Assembly (NCBI GenBank): GCA_019614645.1
Contig: JABWDB010000006.1
Coordinates: forward strand, 2,170,001 to 2,234,000
Source of the DNA: Stratiolaelaps scimitus
Lineage: Eukaryota > Arthropoda > Arachnida > Mesostigmata > Laelapidae
Length of the DNA: 64,000 nucleotides
Reading direction: 5' to 3'
The position numbers and the translations under genes are program-made. Below the pieces are notes generated by a model, which made no database searches, had not been told where the DNA came from, and saw only the letters and a program-made list of their open reading frames with translations. Below, piece by piece: positions 48,333 through 61,603 of the stretch (the first letter of the stretch is position 1; every line of letters begins with the position of its first letter).

Positions 48333-49774
48333 TAGTACATGAGAGTGTACACGACACGGCAATGACCGGTATTTCATGAGAAAGACACTCACTCCAGCTG
48401 CTTCCAGCGTTAGTTATTTGTCTACCGTAAACGCAGATTATTTTAGTGTTTCACGACTGTTCCTGCTTCCACTACAATTTTTATTCTTATCTATTGTCTT
48501 TTACGATTTTCCGGTTCAGCCTTAGTGACGTTACGGATTGGCATCTACCAGGTCTTACCACTACTAGGGCGAGTTATGATTCGTACAATATTGATAGACC
48601 CATAATATAAAGGGTGAGTTTAATCAGCACATAGGCGTTGTTTCATAAACTGCGGTTTCGTGAACCTAGGGATGATTATTCGACATATCATCTCTCTTAA
48701 GTATTCCTGTCTCCGCAGGTCTCGATCATTGTATATATGCGTACGCACTCATCAACAATAAACAAGTCGTGATGAAACGTAACACCGTACCAGCTGATAT
48801 CAAATACTTATTCCTACATGGATTGAGATTTCTGACAGGCAATAGCTGTTGACAGGCATAAGTCGAACTGCATTTCGCCAGTATTAGTGCCTGTGTGATT
48901 ATTGCATTAACGCATCCCACAATTGGATTTCCAACATTATGGATGCAATCTGTGCCGGTCTCAGTTACATATGGGGCACCTCGGCGCAGCTCACGAAACT
49001 GAAATGTTTTCCTTTCTGTTTTCGTATCAATATTTAATTCTTAATGAGATATGTACATATGCTTCTTCAAATCTTAAATTTGGCATGGGTGCCGACTTCA
49101 GCCTTAATTGCAAATCATATTTTGTTGAGAAGATCTTTATAGTATTTCATCGCTGTATTCTGATGGATATAAAATGCATAAAACAACATCACGGCTGTGG
49201 TCAACTGGCGTATACGTGGCATTTGCGCAAATTTTTCGTTAAAAACAAACAGACCTGATCGGAACAAATAGGACCGCATATAAGTAATATATTATTAAGC
49301 TCCATTGTTTCCATCGTAGATATATTATTATATGTTTGATCTTCTCCAAAATCGTTGGTCGTTTCGCGCATTCTGTCGGTCAGAAGAGATGTTACGTTAT
49401 TGTCTATATATAATAGTCTGTCCGATTTCCATTGTTATTGTTGGTATTTTGTCATAACTCCATTATCGAGGCTCTGTGACAAGTCACGACAGTAAAACCT
49501 AATGTAATAATACTCAATATGTCGTTCAGCTACATAGGGTGGAATTGTATCCTCTCATTATGGTCCCTCCAGTCAGCACAGCGCATCGGAGCATTCACTT
49601 GCTGAGAGACAGATGTAGAGTTCTATGCAAGTTGACCGAGCTCTGCGGTCAGTTTACATTGATTGGCTTCTTCGTGTTTTCATTTCGACGAGTCGATGAC
49701 TAGCTAGTGAGCAGCGCTGTAATACGATATAGCCCCTTTGGTCATCACGGCGGTTCGAAATGAATTGTTGCTGG

Positions 49775-49803
49775 ACAGACATGTAGAATCTCTACATGTT
49801 TGT
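49775..49803. repeat. 13-bp hairpin, 3-nt loop
   Basis: ACAGACATGTAGA and TCTACATGTTTGT pair with one G-T wobble around ATC. It is shorter than the other palindromes but of the same short-loop design. Confidence 0.8.
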
Positions 49804-51823
49804 GATGTAACGCGCCTCTGGAATCGAATAAAGAGGATATTATAGTGATATTAGCTAGTTCAACGGTGACATTATGTTCAAGCCGGGGACATTGGCTTGA
49901 TCTGTTCGTGATGTGGCAGCGAACAACAGGCAAGTCCCGCCGTATTTACAATGAGCGTCTAAATCAAAGTAATTTTGTTGATGGTTCGAAAATGGAGGAA
50001 TAGAAAGGTGGTATCTAAACTGGATCGAAGCTCACGAGATTGTTTTTCATTTGCTAAACTTTGACATGGCATATCGACCGTAAACATCTGATATATATAT
50101 GCGTAGATGTTCCCTTTGTACGGATCTTGTGGCTGAGAATTTTGTTCGAACACACCTCCGATCCGAACTCAGGCTAATGAGTTACATTTGTGCAAGTTAT
50201 ATGTGTATCGCATACTATATTTTAAGGTTGACGCACAAACCTGACAACAACAACTACAACAGCGAAATTGCTTAGTACAAACTCAAATTTCTACTTGCCT
50301 ATTTCTGGGAAGGAATTTTTTCAGGTCCTATCTATGGTCAAGGCGGATCAGTCGAGTTATGCACGGTGATGGCTTGTCCTGCTCGAAAGGTTTTCTCTTA
50401 ATAATAGACTGATTGTAGCATGACGACATATGATGTCGACAATGGAAACGTGAATAGAAAAGGCGACTCTCGTTCTTCCAGCAATTTCTCCTCAGTGAAG
50501 AAAATATGCTCTACAGCGTATTTCGAGGAATATCTATAAACATAATAATGATAATAATAATAATGGGCATCAGTTGGCGGAGAGTCTGACTTTTAGCCGG
50601 TGATCGCGATGGGTTGCATCGTCGGTCGACACCGCCGGTCTCACCTAGATACCAAACATACTGAATCGGACGCCAGACAAGGGAGACAAAGAAAACACAA
50701 GAGAAGGAGCTCATCGGCTGTTTCCATCTCCGGGCAACACTGCTGCCTTGCTCGTATCGCTCGTAGAATGTCTCTTTTAGTGGATGATTTTTCTTGAATA
50801 ATGAGTGAGTTCTCTATGCGTGCTGTAGCTTGATAAGTCCGCACGTCGCTGGCTTGCCTCGCTAGCTTAGTCGAGCAGATCTTCTCCGAGGTTACGAACA
50901 CGATGCTAGAGCGATTGTGTAAGAAAGATAGTTACATTCTACTGTTTTAAGCGTACGATATCATCATATGTATTATACTTGCACATTTACGCTAGATGTA
51001 CGACGATAGATCTATGATATATGTGACATAGGACACCGAGTATTATCGATCAATGACCTCAACTGTGCCAGCCAGTGATCTTATTGTAGCATATTCTGAA
51101 ACAAATTAGCCGACAGGGTGACCATCGGTCTGGGTACCGTCAGCCCCAGTCGAGCGTGAACACCAACCATTACGCCGCTTACCCATTGCCATCTCAGTCA
51201 TCTCTTTGCGGTCGTTTGGTTAAGCCCTACTTACAGCTGCCGCGACGCGACCATGGGCGGCCGCTCGTACACGGAGTGCACGTGAAGAACCTAGCTGAAG
51301 ATAAGGGAGAATGTTCGTCTTGTCAATACCTATGACGTTAGCCATGCGGACTGCGCGGTGCTCGGCAAATGCCACAATGACCGAGCATAGCAATGAATAA
51401 CCTTGCTGCGAATGACGCCAAAGGGATTCCAGGATAACGCGAAACTGTGTAGGAAACAGTTTGACTGGCACAGGCGAACGCATTCATCTGGCCCGTGGCT
51501 TGCTATTTGGCAAGGTTATCCTATGGGTGCCTATAAGGTGAACAAGATTGTTGCTACAAGTAAAAAGCAACACTTGAAGTGATATGGTCGTGACAGCCAA
51601 GTCTGGGGCCAGGTAATCAGTGGTTGGCTGAGAACGCGAGCAACTGTTGTAGGCTACGTCTTAATATATCTACCCAAAGAAAATGTTGTATGTTGTGTTC
51701 TGCAGGTTTCTACCTGAGCTTATTTGACCATATATTGAGTCGAATATATTCCAATCGTCTGGTATACATATAGATATATCTGCCATCGTCTCCCTCGGAA
51801 CTATCCACAACTGCGTCACTAAT

Positions 51824-51858
<35 letters not shown>

Positions 51859-53554
51859 GCTTCAAACACGGATATGGACGCTGTCTGGTGTCTGTTTTAT
51901 AATAGATAATCATATGATGAGTCTAGAATCAGCCATACATTTGGCCTTCGCTGCTTGGCCAGAAATAAGCGTCTAAATGTAAGAGCCCAGATGACGTAAA
52001 ATAAGAGCATATGTACATTCACTTTTGCATGATGGCAACAAAAATAAGAACGACAACGATAAAAGTATAAAGGACAACAACTATTTGTGCCCACAACCGC
52101 GTGCCGCCTTATATCCAATGGCCCACACGAGAATCAGATTTTGCGAGACCGACTGTCCCGTACACGAATCAAACGTGTCTTCACACGGAACTATTACAAA
52201 TTTGACTTTCTAATAAACAATAAAGAAAGACAGAGAGAGAGAGCGAGTACCGGAGCTATCCCAGAGTCACTGTTCCCGCCCCGTCATGTGACCCATCTAA
52301 ACGGCGGCAAATACTTCGTACCACCAGAACAATAGTGGGTGATTTTGAGTTCTGGCAATCGTATCACATTAGACTTATTAATGCAGATTTGTGCGACGTT
52401 CGTACAAAGCAGCGCCGGGGGTTAGCGGGGGTGGAGGATCCTTTCAAATGTAAATTTGCTCGTTTTTTGCGTCCGATTGGCAGCAAAGTCCGCCGTGGAT
52501 GTTTAGCATGTCCGAAGAGTCGAACGAGAAACGCGGACACGGACATATCCGTTAGACGTAAAACGGATCTGTTATTCAGCTGACTTGTCGTGAACAGTTC
52601 GACTATGGAGACGGGACGAACGGCACAATGACGAATGATCTTGAATTTGTTGGTTTCGAAGTGCCTCCTCCGAGAAAAGCTATAATTGGTAGCGACGAGG
52701 CGATTATGTAATCGTGAGGTTATTTCACCCGAACTTTGCACTGCCTTCATGCCGATAAATTCGTCTAATTTCCGCCGTCCGAGGTATGACCTATGTTAGG
52801 GTACCGCCGTGTAGCGCGGCCGAACTTGATTGACACTGTGTGACCACACTGCCGTGCCGATTTATGCATCGGGTTGGCATAAACAGAGCAGGCGTGTGCT
52901 CGTAACGAGGTCTTTGGTCGTTGAGCGAATCTCGTATCGGTGTGACCGTGAGTTTACTAACGGGTTCTACGAGTTGACGACAACGAGTGACTCTCCCCAT
53001 TCAACTGAGTAACGAACGCACCGCTGATTCAGAGGGCAGGGATACTAGTGAAATCTGCCGTTTGTTGCTGCTGTTGCTCTGGAGATTGTCATTAACCTGA
53101 TGATTATCATTGTGTGGATAATGCCCGTGATTGATATTGTTATTATTATTATTATTATGAATTTGATGGAAGACAAGCCACGCCGCAACGACTGAAAAAG
53201 TGAATGATCGATAATCCCAAAATGGACGAGAGCTCGTAAAGATCAATAATCATTTTTGACAGGAAGTTCAGCTAGAGACATTTTAAGCCGGCCAATTACA
53301 CCGACGGGATAGCCGCACTAATTGGCGCAACTATTTGTGCGTGCGTGAGTGAGTGCTCTTCCACAATTTCCGCATATATAAAGGAAGCTTTTAACGACAC
53401 TGACCGTGTGCTTCTGTGTTGTTATTTCATAGAGCTGATCTCTTGTAATTATGATTAGGAACGACACATGCACCCTTTTGGCTAACTGGCTATATAGCAG
53501 AATTCTAAAGATGTGCAGGCGAAAAGAAATTGTTAAAAATCTCGCCTCATTTTG

Positions 53555-53570
53555 GCATCACCGGTGATGC
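53555..53570. repeat. 16-bp perfect palindrome
   Basis: GCATCACCGGTGATGC has no spacer. It could be a dimer-binding site or chance. Confidence 0.8.
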
Positions 53571-54022
53571 GTGTGTGTGTGTCGATGTCTTCGCCTTCTC
53601 CGAGAGCCCTACCACAGACGAATATACCTGGCGTATTGAACCCACGACTTAGAACGTATGCATGTATAGCTCTGGCTTGTGATGTGGACACGATAACACG
53701 CCCGTGTATATCGCGTGTCCGGCTAGGCCTGCCACCGAGGGCACAACGGACCTGACACCACCCGAGCCTGACGTCACTCAGGTCGAATAAAGAAACAAAG
53801 AAATCCTGATCTGGATGAAATGGACGGAGAAGGGGAACGGCCGATACGGCCCGCTACAGGCTGACTGACTGCTACCGCTGCCGCAGTAGCTTGACCTCGG
53901 CCAGCGGGGCCTGTTTTGATCAACTTCCTTGTTGAACTCTTGAAGGCGGTTTCGCCTTTCGGCTCCATTGTTACTTATCGCCGTAATAGGCCGCGAGAAG
54001 TCGATTAATGACGGCCGAGGAC

Positions 54023-54038
54023 GGGGGGGGGGGGGGGG
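54023..54038. repeat. run of 16 G
   Basis: An uninterrupted G tract followed by CGCC. It may form quadruplex structure and is prone to sequencing length error. Confidence 0.9.
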
Positions 54039-55364
54039 CGCCGTGAAAGGTGATTGGGTAATTCGATCGAGCAGCGGCGGAAATCCGCCGCCCGACAAAT
54101 GTATCGTAGTGAAGAATGGAAAATATCGGCAACGATAACCTGAGGAACACGAATCAGACGAACAACGAAAAACCACACCTTGTATTTGGTTGCATTGTGA
54201 ATTTGTCTTGTACATTCAACTGTATAGCCGGACACTGGGACCGGCCTACGACTAGCGTCGATGAACTATCTGCGCGCGAATTTTTCTTGTTCATGTACGC
54301 GTAGCTGGCCCACACATAATGGCGTGTGTGCTATTATATTTGATGTGGTGCATCAAATTATATCCAGATGTTTACAAATATGTAGAACATATTATACATT
54401 CAATATATTGTTGTTGCTGCTCAACCGTTTCTTGATCAGCCTTGATGGTCGTCAACAACAATGGGTCCTGATCGCGCCGCACGCCATGGAAATGCAATGC
54501 TTACTTGAAATCTATGTCTTTGTCCCTTGTATTATAAACGTCTGCTCCGCTCTGCCGTTTGGCCGACCCTTGAGCGGGAGGTGTTCATATCGTGTGGACA
54601 CACCACACCAACGGTTTCATCGTACAGAGAACTTGTTCTTGCTTGCTGTGAACATATATACACATGTGTGTTAGTAGCATTATTATTGCAATTGTATTAC
54701 TATATGCTGTTGCTGTTTTCCACTATACACTAAGGATCGTCGAGATAGCTGCTATTATTGCCGCGGGTACACACGTTATCTCGGTTCTTGTTTGTGATTG
54801 GCCACGGCAACTGTCCCCATTGTAATCGCAAGATCGTCAACTAGCATTACCATGGCCATTTGGTGCTACGGGTGGTGCTGATGCTGCTGCTGCTAATCGC
54901 GACGACGCGGGTGAAGTTCGACACAACGCGATGGGGTCCACGAGGCAGAAGAGCGAGTAGGAGCTCTGATGTCATCTCTTTCCCTCGATGGTTGCAGTTG
55001 CGCTAATCCGTTCGCTGTTGTCACGATGATTAAGGTGCAATAGCAGCTGCTGTTCGTCTGCAGCTGCAAGCTTTCGTCGGAGAGCCGTCATCGGCTGGCG
55101 GTTGGTCGATGCTCTCAGCTCGTCTGTCGTTCTTAGGTGACCGATGGAACCAGATGAACCCAGATGGATGACAGAGGATAGACCCCCGATCGATCTGGCT
55201 ATGTGTATCTCCGGTCATCGCCCCTCCCTGACTGGGGTTTGTTGCTCGATTTTCATGCGGCGTTGTCTACACAGTGGTGGGCTCGCGTCTCGGATTCTTT
55301 CCTTCTTAGGCGAGCGCAAAATTTGCTCTCGAGCATGATGCGACGGGTGCATGGTACCCGGTCT

Positions 55365-58136
55365 CTAGAGATTATATCTCCTTCGAGTGACGTATCGTTT
55401 TGTGTTTGCGGAGTGAGTATGCTTGGCTACGTCGGGTCCAGTCGGTAAAGTCGAGGGGTTACGGGTTAGATGGCATTGTTTACCAGAACGAATGATAGAG
55501 ATAGATAGAGAGAGAGAGCGTGCCCGAGAGTAATTTGAGGTTGCTCTGAGGTGCTCTGAAGCCCTCTTCTCCATAATGACAAGACAGCTCAACATGACAG
55601 GGTCCGAGGGTGGTAAAGGTATAGGGAATGATGTTATAGTTGATCTACACGGCGGCGACAGCGGCAACAGTATGAGCAAAAACAGCTGACCCCCTGTAGG
55701 ATCACCCGAAGTGGCAGATGATACTGAGCACTGCTTAAGGTTTCGGTGATGGTGCTGCTGCTGCTGTTGGCTTTCTGACTGGTTCGTCCGTTCTTTCATA
55801 ATATAATAGCCGTTCGTCGCTGCCGCTCCTTAGGCCATGAAGAGGTGGTGCCTCCGCTCCTCTGCGAAAGCCGCTCAGCGATCTCGGCGGGTCTTCTTGT
55901 GGTCGTCGATCACGTCTGCTCCTGCTCGTCGTCGTTGTAGCAGCAGCTCGATGTTGAACGATGTTGCCGACTTTTGGAGGGTAGCAGCAGGCACCAACTC
56001 TACGGCGGCCGCCATTCCAAACGACAGCAGGCAGCAAGCGCCAACTGCATCGGCAGCAGCGCCAGCAAGAGCAGCAGTAGTAGCAACTAATGCCACAGCT
56101 AGCAACATCAGAGTATGCGCCCTCCAACCAGCTAGTGTCTCTCCGACTTTCGTAGAGCGGCGCTTTCGGCGCACGCCGCTGCTGCTGCCGCTGCTGCGGG
56201 CACTGCCGCCAGCGGCTACGGGGCAGCAAGAACCACGACAGGAAGAAGAACAGCGAAGATCAACTCTTCGAGAGGAGAAGGCGGAGTCGAAGGTTGAGGT
56301 TCGTCTGATCGGGTCTGCCCGCGCCTGATCGCCGCCAGTCAGACAGCTAGCGAGTTAGTCAGTGAGGCAGTCAGTCCTCTTCAAGTCGCATCAGAGGTTA
56401 AGCAGAGGTTGGTGCCGCTGGCGGACGCCGTCGTCGTGGTGCCGTTGCTGGCACTCTCTCGGTAGAGTCATCGAGGTGGGTTAGTCCGTTGTCCTGCCGC
56501 CGGAACAGCAGAATCAGCCGACGAGGACCAGCGAAAAGGCGACTGCCGTCAGTCTCCGCCAGGCCCGTGCCTGCCCTGGCTGTTGTTGACGCTCTCTCGA
56601 ACTCTCTGCCGTGGTGCCGTGTTCACTCGTGGGTCCACTGGCATAGCGGAAGCTGCCCTGGCCAATGCACAACGGCTGCATCACGAAAACTGCTGCTGGT
56701 GGCGGCGTCGGCGGCGGCAAGAACAGCAGCGGTGGGGCCAAAGACGATGGCGCGCACTGCCGGTTAATGGTGTTGAGAGTGATCGCAGCGATAAAAAAGA
56801 ACACACACACGCACAATGAGAGGTGAACAGTGCTGGCCCCGTAGTGTCTGCCCATAACATAGCACGCATACGGAGAGACCCAACAGCGGGTGAAAGTTTA
56901 CTGTGATTTGGTCTCATAGTCAGTCGGTCATACGGCTTATGTTTTTCGTGCTTGTGGATAGTGTTACTGCTGTTACTGTCCAAGCCGTCAAGAAATCTCT
57001 ATGCATATATGTATATATATGTATATACTTGTGTATAATCGGTTGTTAATCGGCTTTCGATTTTAAGCGTCAACTTTGCTACGCAGAGTCGGATACGGTT
57101 CCGCGGTGTCGCCATCTGAATCATCTCGTCGGCGGTAACAGCTTACCCCATCTCAACGGGTGATGGCAGAGACTGGCTGGGCGAAAACTCAAAACTAACA
57201 ACGAGAAAGACCCCAGAGAACATAGGGGTGTCAATGCCTACCGACATCCAAACGATGTAAATATACCCGATTCGCAGGAGCGTGTGAGCTTCGTTCCTGG
57301 CTGCGTGAACGCTCTTTGGCGTTGTCGGCGAACGCCTTACGTGGTTGTAATAATAATAATAGTGATAACGTGCTGCTTGGTGTTGTCGCCGTTCGCCAAC
57401 GGTTAAGTGCTCAGACTAAGTGCAACTGTCGTTCTCGTGGAATGTGTTATTGTGCCATTTATGTGTATGTATAACGTCGTGGTTAGTTGACAGAGGTGGG
57501 CAGACCCCCTGCCTCTCAACAGGAAGGTGTTACAAATGAATGTATAATGCTAAGTTGACGATGCCTGCCTCTGTTTCGCTACCAGCGGATGACCATGAAA
57601 CTGCCTACGCACATGTACGATAGACGGTTACGGTGACTAATGCGACTTCCCTTGTGAACACAGAATGAGAAAGTAGACCGGAGAGAGAGAGAGAGAGAGA
57701 GATAAAGACAGAGCAATATCGTGAGGATAAAAGAAGAAGATACGAGCATCGTGAGCAGTGTAGCGGTGCTGGAGTGAATCAAACGGGGATATGATCACAG
57801 GTTACAGTGCAGGTGATACTGAGAGAGAGACAGAGTAACAAAACAAATCAGAGCGAGTCCAGATATGATGGTTATGTCCATAAAGAACGTAAAGCATATC
57901 TGATATATAGACGTGGTAGGCCTTCGATGGACGACGACCGGAAATTTCCTCGCTGCGCTGGAGACGAGCAGACGTTGTTCGACGGTCCGTTTTTCATGAC
58001 AAATTCTGATCATTCTGCCCGCACCTATGAGCTATAGTCGTTGACCACTCCCGGCTGTCGTTCGTATCGGGCAAATCTATCCGGCCTGCAGACTTCGTCT
58101 TCTTCCTCGACTGCTAAGATTTGACCTCCTCGTGAG
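55365..58136. other. GC- and triplet-rich region with overlapping open frames
   Basis: From 55.7 to 56.8 kb, frames of 90-165 codons are open on both strands in up to three phases, with many CAG, CTG and GGC tracts. Examples are plus 55837-56328 (ATG) and minus 55735-56229. Such mutual openness points to composition, not to several genes. It resembles 36.6-38.2 kb and could be another long 5' leader. A (GA)n tract lies at 57680-57702. Confidence 0.4.
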
Positions 58137-58692
58137 ATGAGGCTGTTTCGCCGTTCGCGTTCGGCCTGCCGACGTTACGACCTTGAGATGAACGATGACA
58201 GCAGGCCGTTGCAGGCAACGAATACCGCCGAGTCGCAGTCTCACAGCCATCATCAGCCGGCTCAATATCTGCAGCTGCAGCAGCACGAGGGGCAATATCG
58301 CTCGCTGTCTCATACGAACGCCGAGAGAAGTAGTAGCTGCCAGGGTCTTCGACGTGGTAGGGAGGGCGCAGCCGGGGATCGGGGGGTTTCACGGGCGGGA
58401 GTGACGAGTAGCTGGCGCAGCTTCACTTCGTATCAGCGAAGTCGCAAATGCGAGAAGGCGGCGGCGGCGGTGGACGATGGAGAGCACTTGCTCGGTAACT
58501 GCTTCGGTCTCGGAGTTGCTGACGTCGTTGTTGTTGCATGCCGTGGTGTGACGTCTTCAGATCAGCTGACGCAAACGGAGATCGAGTTCGTTGGCGGCCG
58601 TCGGCACACGCTGCAGTATACGCCGCGGACGTCGACGGTGCCGCTCAGCATCGCGAGTCCAGGATCGCGACATAGACGACCACTGTCGCCAG
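58137..58692 (+). CDS. candidate first coding exon B, unrecognised
   Basis: An ATG opens 185 codons that are polar and His/Gln/Ser-rich at the start (AESQSHSHHQPAQYLQLQQH) and include TEIEFVGGRRHTLQYTPRTS and a Ser/Pro/Arg-rich end. At 58692 it reaches the donor CCAG|GTACGA in phase 1; unspliced, the frame runs 30 codons more to a stop. It follows a triplet-rich leader-like region. The phase matches the candidate exons at 61439 and 63212, and candidate first exon A. No domain recognised. Confidence 0.35.
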
Positions 58693-58777
58693 GTACGAAA
58701 CAGAACAGAATCCAGCCGAACATGCAAACCGAAATCCTGCTCGAATCCTATCCTAGCCAGCTAAACAACGAGCTGGC

Positions 58778-58907
58778 TACCTAACCTACCTACCTACCTA
58801 CCTAGCAACCGGCACCCAACCTACCGACGTTCTTGCTATCTGCGTTGGTGGCAAGAAAATGCATCTGTTTTGCACGTCAGCATTACTTGAACACACACAC
58901 ACACACT
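58778..58907. repeat. (ACCT)n and (AC)n microsatellites
   Basis: ACCT tetranucleotides at about 58778-58804 and AC dinucleotides at about 58891-58907. Confidence 0.9.
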
Positions 58908-59274
58908 CCCTACAAAGAAGATGAGAGAGTAGGTAGATAGTGGACTGGCTAAAGTAAGCGTTTGACTGAGTCGGGTGCATTGATTGAATATGCTTACACG
59001 GAATATGCTAGCGAGTTGAACACTGGTAGAGTACGCCGAGAGTGGAGATTCGTTAGTGATTGTTATCTACACGTTGTAAGTAACTCGCGGATAGTGATGC
59101 TGTCGTCATAACTGATCATTTTCCTTCGAACGTAGATTACTCGCACGGCACGAAATTGATGTATTGATCAAAGAAAGCTGAGTCGATTCGTTGTACTCAG
59201 CAGTGTTAATCGTTCACTACGGGCTGTCAGTCCTTCGAGGGCCTCAGCGATCCTTTTGTCCTTACTTCAGGCTG

Positions 59275-59390
59275 CTACCTAGGCATGCCGAGAAATGAAA
59301 TGTAAACAATGTGGTCTATGACACAGAATGAAATGTAAACAATGTGGTCTACCTAGGCATGCCGAGAAATGATATGTAAACAATGTGGTT
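59275..59390 (+). repeat. tandem repeat carrying three forkhead-type sites
   Basis: A 41-bp unit (CTACCTAGGCATGCCGAG... to ...ACAATGTGGT) at 59275-59315 recurs at 59349-59389, with a partial third copy between. Each copy contains TGTAAACAA (59301, 59334, 59375), the consensus of forkhead (FOX) factors. The duplication is plain; use as an enhancer is inference. Confidence 0.75.
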
Positions 59391-60668
59391 GCAACGAATG
59401 TGCACCCAATACTTCGTACTCTGTCGAACAGCTCTGTCGAACAACTCTACTTCTCTTTGCATGGTTATAACATTAGTGGACACCTCGCATGTGGTGGATA
59501 TTGTGTGGATGTGTTTGTGCATGCTCTGCTTTTGCGAGATATTTAACAACATAGCTCTTTCAGATTATCTAGAAAACCTATTCATCATGAGACGAGTAGT
59601 TAAATAGTGTTTTAGGTAAGTATCATGATAATAATAATATTAGGGGTGGAAATATGTTTCGTCACTATTCTAAGGCAAAACAAAAATGCTCAAAGCTTTA
59701 CTTCTACAAAACTTTGCCGGACCTTCCTCTAATTCGCAATACACTGTCAATCTCAGCGGGTTGTCCCGATGTGGGAGCGTGTTTGAGGTCAAAATCACCG
59801 GCACCAATCACCTCTCAACCGTCCTAACTGAGACAAACGATGGTTAAAAAGCCTCACAAAAGTCGGCAGCAGTATTTGCAGCCGTGTTCGAACTTGAGTA
59901 TGAAAAAGGGCGCGAAAAGGCGGACAGCTACTTATCTGTTCAAGGGAAACCTTTTTCGAAAAGCATCCAATAACAACAATGGTTTTTGCCTGCTGCTCTC
60001 CCTCAGAGCGGCCAAGTTCGAATAACCGAACATGCGAAATATGTCCATACCTAACGTTTGAGAATGCTTAAAACCTGTATTCCATATGCTGTTATAAGTT
60101 GGCTTCGAATTTTATATCGCACCTACTATTTAGCAGATTGCTTAGCAGTTTTAAGAGGTCCAGGCCAACGTTAGAAAATTAAATATTAACTTTTTATGCG
60201 ATAGAATATTATTGCTTTGTGCAGTAACAAAGCAACAACATTTACAATCGGCGTACGTACTGATATAGCTGTCCGGATACAGGTGCATTCATTGTATTGC
60301 TGATTTGGCTGATTGACGCCTCGCATCTATCAGGTGGACGAAGTAACCTATGGTCGTATTCAATTAACAAGTTAACGAGCGTTGGCAATGGATTAAAAAT
60401 TCTTGGAAATAAGAATGTATGCAATTATTACGTACTAACCAAATTTTACTGTCAACATTGGCCGTAGATAATGGTAATAGTTGAGTGACTAAACAGAGCA
60501 ACCGCAATGTTATCCTTTGTAGCATATATTGTGTGGCTCATTTTTCACAGTCACTTTCTTGTGAAGGCTGCGCTATCGACTTGCTGCTGTTCATTGTCGT
60601 GATTTTTTCGGCTTAAGTTTCTGCGTTATTTTGTAGATTTACACTGGATACGTAAAAGTGGCCAGGTG
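59391..60668. other. no gene identified
   Basis: A+T-rich, short frames only. A 13-bp direct duplication (CTCTGTCGAACAG) lies near 59420-59445. Confidence 0.5.
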
Positions 60669-60678
60669 ACCACTTGCT

Positions 60679-60714
<36 letters not shown>

Positions 60715-60740
60715 CAAGCAAGTGGTATATATATATATAT
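60669..60740. repeat. palindrome with TA core
   Basis: Arms ACCACTTGCTTGTCT (60669-60683) and AGACAAGCAAGTGGT (60712-60726) are perfect reverse complements. The centre is a (TA)n tract, so the whole 58 bp can fold. A second TA tract follows the right arm to about 60741. Confidence 0.92.
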
Positions 60741-61438
60741 AGTCGACACAATCCTGCAGCAAGCGTACAGGCAGCCAAGGCTCTGGAAAATAGGTGCGCT
60801 CGTTCAGAATAACTTGGCCGGATCAGCTCTTATTGACACTGTCTCGGTTTTGCAAGACAGACCCGTTCAACGACGGATTCTGTTCAAGACGAGTCGTTAG
60901 GAAAGAGCCAACGAAAAAAATAGAAAGGCACTTGTGGATTGATCGCAGCCGGGCTGTCTGTGCTCGACAAGCCAGCGTATCGGATAACCAAGCTGACCCC
61001 AACGTGGGCAACGGTTAAGGAAAGTAAAACGAACACTCGCTGAGCGTGAGTTGTCCTTTAGAATCGAGCACACCTGCCGCAGCTGGTTTTATTGTACAAT
61101 CGATGTTCGCCTTTTGACATTGTAATAAGTATTTTACGCTCGTGTTGTAGATCTCAATTCAAGTGAAGAAATGTTTAGGCTGGCTGTGCGCAGGGGAGAT
61201 ACACAGTTGACCATTCAATTGGCGTCGGTGCATCTTTGTGTGTGTGTGTTTTCATTTGTAGCGGACACGATACATACAGAGAGAAAGAAAAAGAGAGAGA
61301 AAGAGAGAGAATTCGGTTTTGAAAATGACTCGTACAATTTTCACTGCTTTCTTCAATACGACTCGACGACAATCACGCCCCACTCATCTCATCCTGTTTT
61401 TTGCTGCTGTACCATCGGCTTGCTGTGCGCGACAGCAG
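60741..61438. other. no gene identified
   Basis: Probably intronic in the proposed right-hand gene. A (GA)-rich stretch lies at about 61278-61312. Confidence 0.45.
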
Positions 61439-61603
61439 TTGGGCCGACAAATCCCGATATGCGTGTTGCGTACGGAGCCGGCGAGACGAATTTGTTTACG
61501 GAGCATAAGCTCAGCGTTCAGCTACAAATTAACGAGTTTGCAGGACAAATAGCTAATCCATTATACACTACAACAGTCTCGCATAACTTGGTAGCGATAC
61601 AGG
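61439..61603 (+). CDS. candidate internal exon, phase 1 to 1
   Basis: The acceptor is GCGACAGCAG (NAGNAG type, T-rich tract upstream) and the donor CAGG|GTAAAA. The only open frame reads protein-like (NPDMRVAYGAGETNLFTEHK, then LQINEFAGQI). It accepts the phase left by candidate first exons A and B and passes on phase 1. No family recognised. An ATG frame starting at 61171 runs into it, so it could instead be part of a longer unspliced ORF. Confidence 0.35.

Larger units (their letters stand above)
48335..55364. other. no gene identified
   Basis: Long stretch without a supportable gene. It holds (TA)n at 51827-51856 and a (TTA)n run near 53140-53158. ATG frames such as the minus 52364-52750 (128 codons) and the plus 54261-54674 (137 codons) are of a length expected by chance and have no recognised content. 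Confidence 0.45.

Noticed and set aside
55735..56328. Three overlapping 100-165-codon ORFs on both strands
   Set aside because: Mutual openness on both strands is explained by base composition and CAG/GGC tracts; none has splice or domain support.
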